This document shows positions 22,454-35,000 of a stretch of 64,000 nucleotides of DNA, one piece after another; the stretch's first letter is position 1, and every line of letters begins with the position of its first letter. The notes beneath the pieces were generated by a model that saw only the letters and a program-made list of their open reading frames with translations, did no database searches and was not told where the DNA came from. The stretch is from Morchella semilibera (Eukaryota; Ascomycota; Pezizomycetes; Pezizales; Morchellaceae), in assembly GCA_009192285.1 (NCBI GenBank), contig CM018608.1, positions 700,201 through 764,200 of the forward strand. Direction: 5' to 3'. The position numbers were made by a program, and so were the translations under genes.

Positions 22454-23240
22454 GGTTTAATTCTAGTTTTTTTTTATTTTTGTTGGTTTCTTTTTTTTCT
22501 TTGAGGGAGGGGGGGAAGAGTGGGGGCGGTTTGAAATTATTTGGAGTTAGGATTAAGGCTCGTGGAACAAAAGGACGGACTATGTGGTCAAGTATCAAAA
22601 AGGAGATGGGGAGAGGGCCGGGAGGGAAGTATTCATACTTAAGAGCTTTCTACTCGTCAATAGAATTGACCCTCGATCGAGGTGCGATATACTTGCAGCC
22701 AAGTAATGGCTGGTCATGATAATTAATAGAGGATCCAAGAGGTGGAGTGGACATTGGACGGATCAAGGTTTATAGCATACGCGTTTAAAGGGGTATTTGA
22801 ATTGCTCTGCATGGACTATTGAAATATTGATTATACGGAGTGAAGTTGATGAACGACTATAACAGTACATCGAAGGAGATTATGCTTGCAGCTGTAGTTC
22901 TGAGAAGTTACAAGCATATTGTCTGTAAGATTTCGTGCAATCCACTAGAAGCTAGTGCGGTAATAATAGATTCGATCACAATGTCCTATTGATATTCTAT
23001 CATTAATAGTATGTATTCAAGAGAGGGAGAAACGGGGCCGGAGAGTTGAGGTAGTCGATATTTTGAAGCAATACTATTAATATATCACTCCTGTTCTCGG
23101 GTCGTAACCGCTAGCAACCCTTTTTAAATAGGAAAGTGACGGTCCAATTGAGAGACATATACTGACTCACAAATAATTCGAGCATCTATACGTCTTCCAT
23201 TACTTAGCACTTACATTCTACGCATGGCTGATAAACGGCA
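22454..23240. other. Intergenic
   Basis: No gene is supported. A T-rich then G-rich tract (22467-22530) sits in the promoter of the zinc-finger gene. Confidence 0.5.
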
Positions 23241-23257
23241 CCCCAAGAACCCAATTA

Positions 23258-23407
23258 CTTAAAAGGCAGATTTCTTTGCATGCACGTATCAAAGGAAAAC
23301 CAGAAGAGGACACGATAGATTATATTAAGATTCTCAAAGTCGCAATAGAACTCACCTATCTCGACCATTACCCCCAACTACATATATCTATCCTAAAGAC
23401 AAATTAA
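23258..23407 (+). pseudogene. Short protein-like remnant
   Basis: About 50 codons without a stop read ARIKGKPEEDTIDYIKILKV and continue IELTYLDHYPQLHISI. The composition is protein-like, but no start or splice context exists and stops flank it. It sits against the 3' end of SEC8 and is probably a relic of a transposon or gene. Confidence 0.25.
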
Positions 23408-23459
23408 ACAAAGCAAAGCTACACGCGCTAAATAAGCTACTCTAGATAACAAGAAATTT

Positions 23460-26400
23460 TTATAAGGACCACATAATTTCTGATAACGCTATGAGGTTCT
23501 CGTTTAACGAACGACGGGCCTGCAGTGCCGATGAGGATTCACGGCGATTGCTCATTGCCTCAGAAAAGTACAGCTCAACGAGAACCTTGAGATCGTCATA
23601 GGTGAAGTCGAGTTTACCTTCCTTCGCTGTTGCAATGAGGTTTTGCATTCCTGCAGTGTAGAGAGCGTAGAACCGGGTCGACCGGTCTAGCTTCACACCG
23701 ATTTCGATGTTCTTCAAGTTCTGCTGTAGAACTAGTATGTTGAGCTGCATCCGTTGGGCACCAGCATTATTAATGATTTTAATTTGGTTTGCGTTGGCAA
23801 CAAGAATGTGGTCCATAAGCGACCCAAGACCTCTTGTGAGAAACCTGAAGCGGGTGTTAATACCTTAACTACACTAACATGGGTTGCTTATATCTTACTT
23901 TGTTTCTTTCTCCCTTAGCAAACTTGATATATCTTCATCAAACCATACTAGGTCAACGTTGAGAGAGATAACATTGGAGTCGGGAGTGTTAATTGTGCTG
24001 TCAAGGCAATAATTGCCCTCTGTCAGGCACTGATGGAGATAGTGTAATACGCGGCATCGCGCCTCGGCGCGCAACGTAAATAGAATTGTATTCGCCAATT
24101 CTTGGAAGTCATTTACGACTTTGTCAAAGCCACTAAAATCCTATTAGGCTGTGAAACAAAGGGTTTATAAAGAGATTTACCTGACTGTTTCCGTTGTCAT
24201 TGGAAGGTACACAGTTCTTGCATCGTCATCTTGTGATTTAGCAGACTCAATCAAAGTCCACCTTCGTCTCGGACGCTAGCTATAATGTCAATGTTCAGTT
24301 CTCAGAGGTAGGCTTAACGCGAGTACAAACCCCAACTGAACTACCATCATTTCTAGAGAAACTTGGCGCGTCTTCAACATGCCGAAGCTGCACTACATTG
24401 CTGGCAAGCCATTTCTAAAGTCAATTGTTAGCTAAGATCAGGGTTATCACAATTAAGATTTACCAACCATGCTTGAGTATAGAATACATAGTGAATTGAT
24501 GACTTTTCTATCAGTGATAAGATCTGGCGATGTTATCGGGTTGTTTCCCTGCTCTTTGAGATCTATTTCTATTTCCTACATTGCTCGTTAGATATTGAGG
24601 CGCTGATCCTTACAAGGATCACAAACCTTTTTCAGAGCGCCCTCATCCATAATATTGGTCCAGACTTCAAGCATCGCTGAGCGGGTAGTTTCGTTCTTTG
24701 CCCATTCGGCGCTTTTCTTGGTCTCTGACACAGGACCGCCTGCATTCCCCGAGGCGGCTCGGTGCCTTGAAACAAGCTCTATGTATAAAACTTAGTAATC
24801 GTGTCGCGTAACTACTTGTAAATTTCGGAATATAAACCTTTATACCAATCAAAACACTTCTCATAGTATGATTTCAATAAATCGATTGTCAACTGCCCAA
24901 AAGCTTGATCAGGTGGTATAGTATCAAGCATTTTACACAATGCAGTAATCAAACCGAAGAAAGATATGGCCCCTTTCATGACCGGCTTTTTAGCAACGGC
25001 TGCCCATTGTGGATCCTGATGAAATGCATCTAAATCGCCGGTTGTTTGGTTAAAGAGATCGCGAATGGTATCTTCTAATGATGGGTGAAACACGTTGACC
25101 AAGAAATCATCCAAAAACGAAGTCAGAGTGCTCAGAACGATACCCGACCTGATAGTATGTTAGCATATATTCGATTTCATACGAAGCATAGGAATTACCC
25201 AGCTGGGACAATTTCTTTTATTCGATTAAGGAAAGCAAGAGAAGGCGGAAGAAGGAAGCCCATATTGAACACACTTGGTTCAATAAGGAGCTTATGGCCA
25301 GTAGCAGCACCATCAGATGATGTATGCACGTCGGTTGAAGTGGTTGCCGGCCGAAGAGATTCCGAGACAAGACCAGGAACAGAGGCTTTCAGTATAGACT
25401 CAAGGTCATCGTGTTCAACTTTCATGAGTAAAGAGGTGCTATCTGTGTTGGCTAATTTAAATAACATCTGGTTTTAAGTTAGTTCGATGTGACTGCGGCC
25501 AGAGAGGGGGGGTAGACCTTATTCTTATCTCGGGGCGCCCTGGAAGTAATGACATTATTAATGTTTTGATGACCCAAAGGCGCGCTTGCTACACTTCGAC
25601 TATCTGTCATAGTAAGGTAGTCATGGAGAAGAGATCGCATCTACAACAATTAGCACAAGGCCTTTTTGAAGCAGAGAAGGGATAGAATACCTCGCTCTGT
25701 ATTAGCTGCCAAACCTCCATAAACCCATTTGTCAAGGTAGCCGCATCTTCTGAGCCATCCCGTTTGCTAATGCCCTTGACGACATCATATATCACCCTGT
25801 GTCCCTCCATTACAGCAGAAAACTTGGAGTACAAAGTCCAAAGTAGGTCGTGTATTACAGTGACTCGGACGTCGTTCTCATTCAGACCAAGGTCCATGGT
25901 TTTGCCAAATGAACCGGCTGCACGGGCCACACCCGTCAGAGAACTTGGATGCCGTTGGTCCACTTCGTTGTTAGTCCTATCCACAAGTTTAAAAAGTTCC
26001 ACTGGCAGACGTTGGTTGACCGTTCCAACGGCATTTGAGAGATGTCCAAGATTATTGATAGCTTCTAGGAGAAGACGGATGTAGTATATGCTATCAGCTT
26101 CGGGGTTTTTATTCGTATTCGCATCCTCGACCATCTGAAGACGTCAGTGAGAATCGGTAAAAGTGCGGTTTAGACTCACAGGCTGAGTGAAGTCGGTCGA
26201 ATCAAGAAACTGGTGAAACGGCCTCTTTCCATTTTTTACTAAAAGCGCTTCTAATTATCAGTATATACCATATATATATAATTATGGTAGTGAGGACAGA
26301 CCTGGCATAGAAAATCTGTTGTCATTGGCCCCAGGGCTATCTTCACCAGATACTAGGCTATGTTAGCAGACACAAAGGCATCTCGCGGGTGGCCTTACAA

Positions 26401-27620
26401 TCTTTTTGGTGTGGAGAATACGGTTTCCATCGGTCCACACAATAGGGGGATTTTAGATATAAATGATTGTGTAACTCTTCAATCAAAATGTCGGCCAAAG
26501 ACTAACTCTTGTTAGGTGACTTCCGAATGGATTAGAAGATTTTATAAAATTACCGATTCTTGACTGCCCAAATATATTCTTAAGTCTGATAAAGCACCGA
26601 TTTCCATCATTTCTGGTTGGTTTATGACCTTGAGGGCATCGGACAATACTTCGACAGCCGTGAGAAATCTCTTTTCAGATATCCTTGCTTCCAGCCTCTC
26701 CGGGACGCCATTGACCTGCTCTCTTTAGAGAAGGATTAGTTTTGTTTTCGGTTTATCTTAAGCTTTGCGACGAGTAGAGAAACGAACATTAAGGATAGTG
26801 TTCGCAACATAGTATCATATTTCTGTGACGTATCGACCATATGCTTTACTTCAGGCTTTGAGGTCGAAAGGTCGGACTTTGCTTGGATTAGAGACTCTCT
26901 GAGAGTTCTTACTTTGCCTTGAGATGTGGTGATACTCCTCATTATGCTGTGAAAAGTCCCAATTGAACTATTGAAACCCTGATGATGATCTATAATTAAG
27001 TTTAGAAAAAGTTTATGATTGTGGAGTCATGTACTATTTAGCCCCACCGTTTACAATTGCTTGCAAGGCATATTGAAGTTCGGAATTTGTTTGTCGAAAA
27101 GCATCATACTGGTGCGCCCGGCCTAGTGAACTGGTATCCATCAACTGCAAGGCTACTTTCACAGGAACACAACTATCAAGGGTCATGAAATCCCAATCTT
27201 TCTCGATGACACTTAAAATATCTGGCCCATAACCAATCTCAGCATTCCTAGCTCCAAAAAAGGAGAAAACAAAGGGCTATCGAGTAGCTTCTCACCCTCC
27301 AGCTTCCTAGTCCCCGAGCCGTAGTTTTTTACACCATTCTGCCTGAGCGCACTCCGAGATGACGGATCTCTTTCACGGCTTCGGCTCCGACTTCGATAGC
27401 TATGTTCCGTACCACTGGGTGCGAGCTCTCTCTGTTGTGATCTTTGCAGGGGCTGACGGCCATAATCACCCCCTCCATAGCCCGCATACCCCCCAGATCT
27501 TTCCGCTTCACGGTCATTTCTCCACCTGTCTCCATACCCTCCCCTCTCACCGTAGTCATACCCGCCGTAGTTGTTGTTGGCACCGCCGGCTTGACGCGGC
27601 CGCTGACCTTGACTATCCAT
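23460..27620 (-). CDS. SEC8: Exocyst complex subunit Sec8
   Basis: The gene is broken by roughly a dozen short introns. The start ATG is at 27620-27618 and the stop at 23460-23462. After a Gly/Tyr/Arg-rich disordered N-terminus with RSRSRSRERD, exon 2 gives YGPDILSVIEKDWDFMT, then VPVKVALQLMDTSSLGRA. Next come FNSSIGTFHSI with GKVRTLRESLIQAKSDLST, then EQVNGVPERLEARISEKRF and EIGALSDLRIYLGSQES, which match the conserved N-terminal region of fungal Sec8. The remainder is helical, as expected for exocyst rods, ending LNENLIALSEIMWSL. Sec8 tethers secretory vesicles to the plasma membrane at growth sites. The first intron would be short (about 44 nt). Internal exon borders were not all resolved. 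Confidence 0.88.
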
Positions 27621-27808
27621 GTCAAGCAATTATGGCAATTGAGTATGCCTAGAGTAGATAATGTGGGAGTTGGGGTTGGCTGTTATGATCAATTGGTCAG
27701 TCGGCGCGACTCGTTGTACGGAGCTCTAGAGCTTTGGTGATATGCTGAACAGAGGCGCCCCAATAGCCAGGTAATCCTTGTCAGTTACCCGGCTCTCATC
27801 CATCTTAC

Positions 27809-27897
27809 TCCACTCGCTGTGATAGTTCACTAGGGTACAATCTCAGTTTCTCACCCTCTCCAAGAAAAACGGCGGGTGAACCATCACGGCGAGTGGA
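27809..27897. repeat. Inverted repeat, 22-bp arms
   Basis: Arms 27809-27830 and 27876-27897 match at 20 of 22 positions as reverse complements (outer part TCCACTCGC.GTGAT), with a 45-nt spacer. It lies about 190 bp upstream of the SEC8 start. It could be a fold-back element or a structured leader. Confidence 0.7.
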
Positions 27898-28522
27898 CCA
27901 TCATTCGCAGTACTAAGTAGATACACCCTCATATTCGTACCGGTTAATCCTCTGTCTATTAAGGATCTTTAATAAGTCCCCTGGGTGCTAAACTGACTCC
28001 TTTCCCCAATATTCGAAGAGATTACATACTTAAGTACATAATCTCTCGGGTATGACCAGTTTCATTTTCTTTTACTAGTCTAGATCTCATAATATTTACT
28101 GTGCTACGGTTAAATAAATCAGTGAGACCGATCACATAACCCAACGCCCTGTTCGATACCGTCCTCCGTGGAAGGACACGGTTACCCGTATATGCCCTCT
28201 TTTGGCTAGTAATTATTAAGTCACCGATGCCGCTAGAATTTCTTCTCCAAAAAAAGAACTTCGAGGCTTAATGAACGTTCGAGTTTTCTCAGACGGTTTT
28301 CAAAAGTGGGGGCCGCGGGAGCGGTTGGTAATAAAGTGCTTCTGATCATCGGTGGTGGGTTAAGCTATAGCTATTACGTTATTACACCCGCTTGTATGAG
28401 AATAAGATATATGTACAAGCAGGGAGACGCGAGACATCTCAACATTTTTGTTTTCGTGTTATGTCTCCGAGCCTCGGTTTATAACATTTTCGTCAAAACT
28501 AGATCCCAATAGCAAGATAGAG

Positions 28523-28539
28523 TGAGTCATCATGAGTCA
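28523..28539. promoter_or_regulatory. Paired AP-1/Gcn4-type sites
   Basis: Two copies of TGAGTCA, the core bound by Gcn4/AP-1 bZIP factors, sit three bases apart (TGAGTCATCATGAGTCA). They lie about 0.9 kb upstream of SEC8 and about 0.5 kb past the UTP20 stop, so the target gene is unclear. Confidence 0.4.
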
Positions 28540-29007
28540 CTCGTGCCAACGCTTTGTTATTAATTCATACTATGCAATTCGAAGGCGCCTCAGCAGGGGT
28601 ATAAGCCAACTGGAGTTCGTGAATACTCGGGTTTTATGAAGAGTGTCCCTATTATAGCATAACTCGTAATTCATTAACTATAGGGCCGACATGTTGATTA
28701 ATTGATCATTGACTTATGTGCATTATGGGCCTTCATGTGCTTAGAGCCATATGTATTACATACATGTACTTGGTCGTTATTATTGCATCATGTTCGGGGC
28801 CACAGCATGCATCGAAGGTCTAGAGAAAGTACTAACTACATGCAACTATGTGCTAAACCTACATTGCAAATCTTTTTTACTCTAGCATTACCCGGTCCTT
28901 GAAGGAAAAAAACCTTTCGTGCAAGAAAAACGCCAAAAGAAAGAGCTAATTACATGTTACAATCATCCAGGGTTTTACGCAAAAGAAAATAAGTAGGCCG
29001 CCTATAG

Positions 29008-32000
29008 CTATCCAAGTCTTCCCTTCCGCTGTTCCCTGTGAACAGCACTCTTCTCTTTTCTCGCGACCCGCTTCTTCTCATTTTTCCTGATCTTTTCTTT
29101 GGTTGCCTTTTCGGGGTCGGTAACCATCTATGAGAAAGTTAGTATCTCATGGTATGTGTACTGGGTTATCTCGCATTACCTGAATTGTTCTCTTCAACTT
29201 CCTCTCACGTCGTCTCTCTTGAACCTGGGTACGGACAGCATTGTAGGCCTTTCCATACGCGGTAGGCCCCATCTTAGTCTGAATCATACTCAAGATCTCC
29301 TGGGCGGTATCCTTCAAATCTATATATAAAGTTAGGATTGAGGAGAGCAAATCTAGGAAACATTTGGTTGTACCTTTCATAATATAATTCTCGGGAGAGT
29401 CCACCAGGTTGTAAAGTGGCACGATCACCTTAATCGACAACGGAATCAAATCTTCGCCTGCAATGATTTGAGTCATAGCTGCCATCCACTGGAGCCCAAA
29501 CTTTTTGCCTAGGATTTGGCCCTTTATAAAGATTAGCAACCTTCGGGTAAGAAGGGCTGGGGATTTTACCTTCTTAACGTTTCGTTCACTTCGAACAACA
29601 CCCGAAATTCTTCCAATTATCCACAAAAGAGCCGTATTGAGCTCCCTATCTTCCTCCACATCATCCAACTCCTGGTCGTTCTGAGGCACAGAGTCGATGG
29701 CAGCCATTTTATTAGCATAGAAACATCTCCCCATGAAGAGAAGATTTTTAACGACCTGCAACCCGAGTTCGTCTGACAATTCGGCATTGTTTAATTGTGA
29801 AGACGTCGCTCGCGCAATCTTAACCATCTCAATACCGTCCATCGACAATCCGCGTCCGTTTTCGAGTGGTAGGTTTGATAGTGATACAGAAGATTTTGAG
29901 TACTCGGCCAAAAGAAGACCCATCAGACGGGCCGCGGAAAGTTTCACCCAAGCATGAGGGAACACCAGGCAATCGCGGATTGTTCCCCAGATGACATCGT
30001 TCGAACCAGAAAAGCTGGTCTCGGGGAAATATTCTACAATCTTGGCCCAGGTTTGAAGGCCGAAGTAGACCAGTTCCCACTCAGTCGTGGTCTTAGACTC
30101 TTCATCGCAAGCGGCCTTTAGAAACACTTGGAGTCTCTCGGTCACAAACGCGACCTCCTTTTGGCCCTTTATTTCGTAGACTTCAAAATACAGCCCATAA
30201 ACTTGAAGTGCCACCCTGACAAGTAACTTTTTCTCATCTTGCTCCAACCAGCCTCGGATCAAGCTAACAAATATTTGTAGACGCTCCTTGTCTGCCCTTT
30301 CGAATATTTTTTTAATAATGGCTCCCGCCATCTCTCGGCATTCGGTGGAATCGTCATTGATCAAAACCATGACTAATGGGACGAAAAACGTTGCGAGAAC
30401 TTCTTGAATAAGAGTATCTCCGATTTTGGTAATAAGTAGATTGGCGGCCTCTAGGACTGACTGCCTTCCAGATTGGTGCACATAGTCCAAATTCTTCAAT
30501 AAGAATGCCAATTGCTTATTCAGACGTTCTTTTCCTTGCGGGTATTCCATAAGAAATTGGAAGTAAACTCCTCGTGCAAGATCTCTGACAGTCCTGGTTT
30601 GGTTTGTCACCATGATTGCTGCCACATTGTCAAGAACCTCGTACACCTCCGTGATGACGATCTTACGAGATAGAACAGCCTTAAGGAAATTGAAGGTTAT
30701 GCCCTGGCGATCTGGTTCCTCCAAGTCAGGCTTGATACGGGTGAGAAGATATGCGATGGTTGTTTCCTTGACTCTGAAGCTGCGCCGCTCCCGCAGTATC
30801 GCCGCCAAAAGCTTGAGACTTGCTTGTGCAATTTCCGAATTTGTCGAGGGGGAATTCTTAACAAACGATAGGGCCTGCTGCACAAAAACGGGGGCACCAT
30901 CGTCGATTGAAGGCAAGGGAACCCGAATAATTGTCGTTAGAAGTCGCAGAGCCGATACTTGGACCTCTTCCTGCTGTGAAAGCAATGCATCGCCTATGAT
31001 GGGGATAAAGCCAGCCAAAAATTCTGGCGTTTTAAGATCCTCGTACTTGTGTAAAACTGTTCGCAGGATATCAAGTGAAAATCGTATAAGCTTATATGCA
31101 TGGGACGAAGTAGTAACCCCAGACGCCGCCTTTGAAGGAGCCTTGAGGTTAACTATGTATCTTAGTGTCGTACTATCCACCTTCTTCTCTACCGGAGCAG
31201 CCGCAGAAGCCTTGTGGGCTTCCTGGACAACCTGGTAACAGAAAACCAAGAGCTCCTGTGATTTGACAGCTTCATTCCTTAGGAGCCCAACCCCTATCCT
31301 TCGCAATAATTCATCAATCTTCTTAGCCATCTTTAAATTCATCTTCTCCTGTAGTAGAGATTGGATTGGCTTAATAAGTTTTCCGAGGTTGGGTAAGGTA
31401 GTCGTAGATGCAAGAAGATCCATAGAATCGTAACTTTTACTGCTTTTGACCTCCTTCATCTTGCTAATATAGCCTTCAGCGTCCTTTTCCATTCCCGTGA
31501 CACCAAAAATATCGTCCATCACGACGTCGACAATCTGTGAGACACAATAGTCCAAGTCACCAGGGGCATAGCTAGGTGCTACAGATACCAATATCGAGTG
31601 AACCGTATACGACAGGACATGAAGCTGGTAACCACGCAAAAGTGCTCCACGAAGTTCTTTGATGATAAACCCAAGGTATTGGGGTCCAAGGAGCGTTGTG
31701 ATTTCAGTTAATGTCCTCCGGGTCATGTCTCGTGAGTCCTGAGCTCTACTTCGCAGAATGTGCGAAACATCTGTCAGGACTGCAGGGAGTCGAAGTTTAA
31801 GCATCTCCTCTGGCATGACCTTAAGAAGTTTGACTATTGAAACGGCTATGGGGACACGAAGGCTGACTGTTGACTCATCCTTTTTGTGAAGATAGTCGTC
31901 CAGGGTTGGAAGGAACCCGTTTGAGATGTCTTTGGCTAATATGTCTTGCTCTGGCAAACTTTCAGCAAGTTGACTAGTGTGGATCGCTTCCATGGGGGCA

Positions 32001-35000
32001 TCCCCGTCCCCGTCGGTGGTCGTAGTTGCCGCTACCGCTTCAGATTTGTTCGGGTTCGTTGGGGCTGTTTCCCAGGACTTTGAAAGCGATTCGACAACTA
32101 CGCCAATCAAACGAACAACGATCTTTTCTAGTTCGACTCTCGTTCTCAAATACCCAGTATACCTCCGAAAAACAGCCCTATATTGTGACCATGAAAGCTG
32201 TTGAACGAGTGCCCCAACTGTGATAACAGTTTCACTAGCTAGATTATGTCCGTCCTCGGCCATATCAAATATGAAGTGCTCAATAAGTGGTAGGAAGAAA
32301 TGCGCAATATTGGAACTTTGAATGTTTTCTTTCTCTGCCGCTGTCGCGAGTCGCCTAAGTGCTCTTAATCGTCTGTGCTGTTGAATATGGAGAATATTGT
32401 TGAAAAAGCTGGCTTCCTCGTCCTTGCCAAAGAGTAAAGGCTTCATATCGCTAACATCCTCCCAAGAGCTGCACTCCTTAACGACATGAGCCATAACACC
32501 GACAAACTCAGACCTAACCAGCTCAGACTTCTCTCGAGTCCCAGTTCTTAAAGCAGGTAAGACCGTACCAGACAACGTGGTCAAATATGCCTCCTCGCCG
32601 GATGTGCCGAGCTTAGCCCCAACGCTCTCAGCAAATCTTCTTAAAGAGTAAGCAGCATTTGTTCGAATGACTAACTCCTCATTATCCTTAATGAAGAATA
32701 ACATGTTAAATAATAATGGCATCCATTGCCTTGGTGTAAATATCTTGTACCGTTCCTCGTTAATCTTTGCATAAGCCTCCAGACGTTGGTCGAAATCAGG
32801 CTCATCTAGTCGTTTATTCGACCACGAGTTTAGCTGTTGAGACAATTTTGCGACTTCGATCATTTCATCATCTCTTTCAGCAAATACGTTCAGGACTCTA
32901 GCAAGGTTCTCCCGGCCTTCTCTATCTTTGAAAAAACCAAAAAGAGAGGATACACTACGGAATGTTCGCTCGAACAGATCGTCGCCCTTCTCCATCACGC
33001 AGAGGGGTAGAAAATGGACAAGAATCTTCAAAATTTTACTTTTTGCCTTCGGGCTGACCCTACGTGTGGGTTGATCCAGCATGAATACTAAAACATCAAC
33101 CAGGTGAGTAGTTTCGGTATCGCCAGAAACGTATGGCGCAATCTCTGCAATCGTTTCAACAGCTTGTTCAAGAACTTCCTTGCCCGGGCTTTTGTGCAGA
33201 ATCTCCCCCGTGTTGACTATAAAAAGGTCTACATTCGGTCGGATTAGCCGGTCCCTAACCGCCTGTGAATTATCCTCCACCTCCATATCTTCTTCTGGCT
33301 TAACAAATGAGACAATGTTTCTCATAAGGTTTAGAATAAATAAAACAACTTCGTCCTTGACCTGCTTGCTCGCTAAACATTGAGCAATTTTTGGAAGCAC
33401 TTGGTCGTTATAATCCGAAAGAAATAGCACGGTGCTTCTTGCTTTTGTCCAAGTAAACAGGAGCTGCAGTAGCCCAGATAGACCCTGCGATGTTTCTATT
33501 GGGAGACTTTCAAGCCTCGGCTCTACAAGCTCCTCGAAGAGTACTGGCATATAGGGCGCCCACCCAAAATTGGGGCAGTTTGTGAATAGTGCAATCAAGG
33601 ATTTGAATCCTCCTTGCCGAATCGCCTTCGAAACTTTAAGTGATACCGAATCCTCGTAAGTAGATTGCTCAACTGCAACCTCACCAACATTCTTTGCCGC
33701 AGAGACTAGACAGTATAGCAGTGCGTCCATAATTTTCGGCACGTAATCAAGCATCGTCGACCCAAGCTGCTTCAACATATCCTCAACCATTCTCACGAAA
33801 CCAACCTGTTTTCGTGTTGAAACGTGCACAGACCCAATTGCATCTGGTCGAAGAGCGTATCGTTCCGGGTCCGACTTATCAACGAACTTGGCTTCTGCCA
33901 ACTCACCAAGAGCAATATCGATATATATCTCTCTCTCGTGTGGTTGGAAATTTGCAAGAGATGCCAAAACTACTGTTCGTTTACTCACCATTCCCTTTTT
34001 GCCACTCGATGCATTTTTCCGTGATAGACTGCGGCCGTATAGGATCCGAAGTAGCACTGGCATTAATTCTTTACGGTGGTCGGTCTGGATTATTGACTCC
34101 TCCTCTTCTACCTGCACAAACTTTGTCACCTCTTCCCTAAAGTGGGTATCATCCAATAGGTTGTTGAGGTTATCTTCATATGTGCGAATTGCAGGGATTT
34201 TCCACGTGTATACACATTTCAACGCTAATGTTTGAGAAGTTGTATCACCAGACGCCAGAAGATTGAGGAGCGCAGAATAAACTAGCTCTGATTTGAATAG
34301 GGTGCGTGGGTTGATGAATTTGGCGAAAAGCTGAAGCATAGCAACTCGGTCCTTCCGTGACCATTTCATTGAAACTCTCTCCCATTGAATTTCTTCCTCT
34401 GCGGCGTCTTCATCATCCATTCTTGTCCACTCTAAGAACATAGGAACCAGTCGCCGGCTCCTCTTTTCGGCAATTTGAGGGATTTCGCAGAGGACCTTCA
34501 GAGCCTGTGTTCGAGCCATAACTGCGGATAGAGGGACAACTCGAAGTTCCTACTCACTATTAGCTTAGTTATAACCAAAATAGCGCTAAGAGCCTTACTT
34601 TTTCAAACTCAGAAGCAAGTATAGTACTAGCGTCCATATTCTCCGCCAAACATCGATTAGAATCTTCGTCCACTACTCTCATATTACTACATTCATAACT
34701 TGTCCATGGATTTGGAGCCGCAGGAGCCTCCGGCTTCGTATCCTCCCCTTCGTTCCTCATGGAAAGCCAAGAAAAGGCCAACTCCGCCACAAGCTCCTCC
34801 TCAATCTCAGCAATCTTTGCCAAAGCGAGTGCCGAGTCGTCCCACGCAGGTGCAAAGTGAATTGTGAGAAGTCCAAAACAATAGCAAGGGACGATCCTTC
34901 TCTCCCATGAATCCTTTGAAACAGATGAATACTCAATCCCGAGCCGGCGGATGTACATTGAGATAGTGCGGGCATTGTTCATGGTGAGAGGTGTGTCCTC

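Larger units (their letters stand above)
27621..29007. other. Intergenic between SEC8 and UTP20
   Basis: No gene is seen. It contains the inverted repeat at 27809-27897, two adjacent bZIP-type sites at 28523-28539 and one TACATGTA near 28761. Confidence 0.5.

Noticed and set aside
30612-31238. 208-codon plus-strand open frame
   Set aside because: It is antisense to the long UTP20 coding exon, a shadow of its codon usage.
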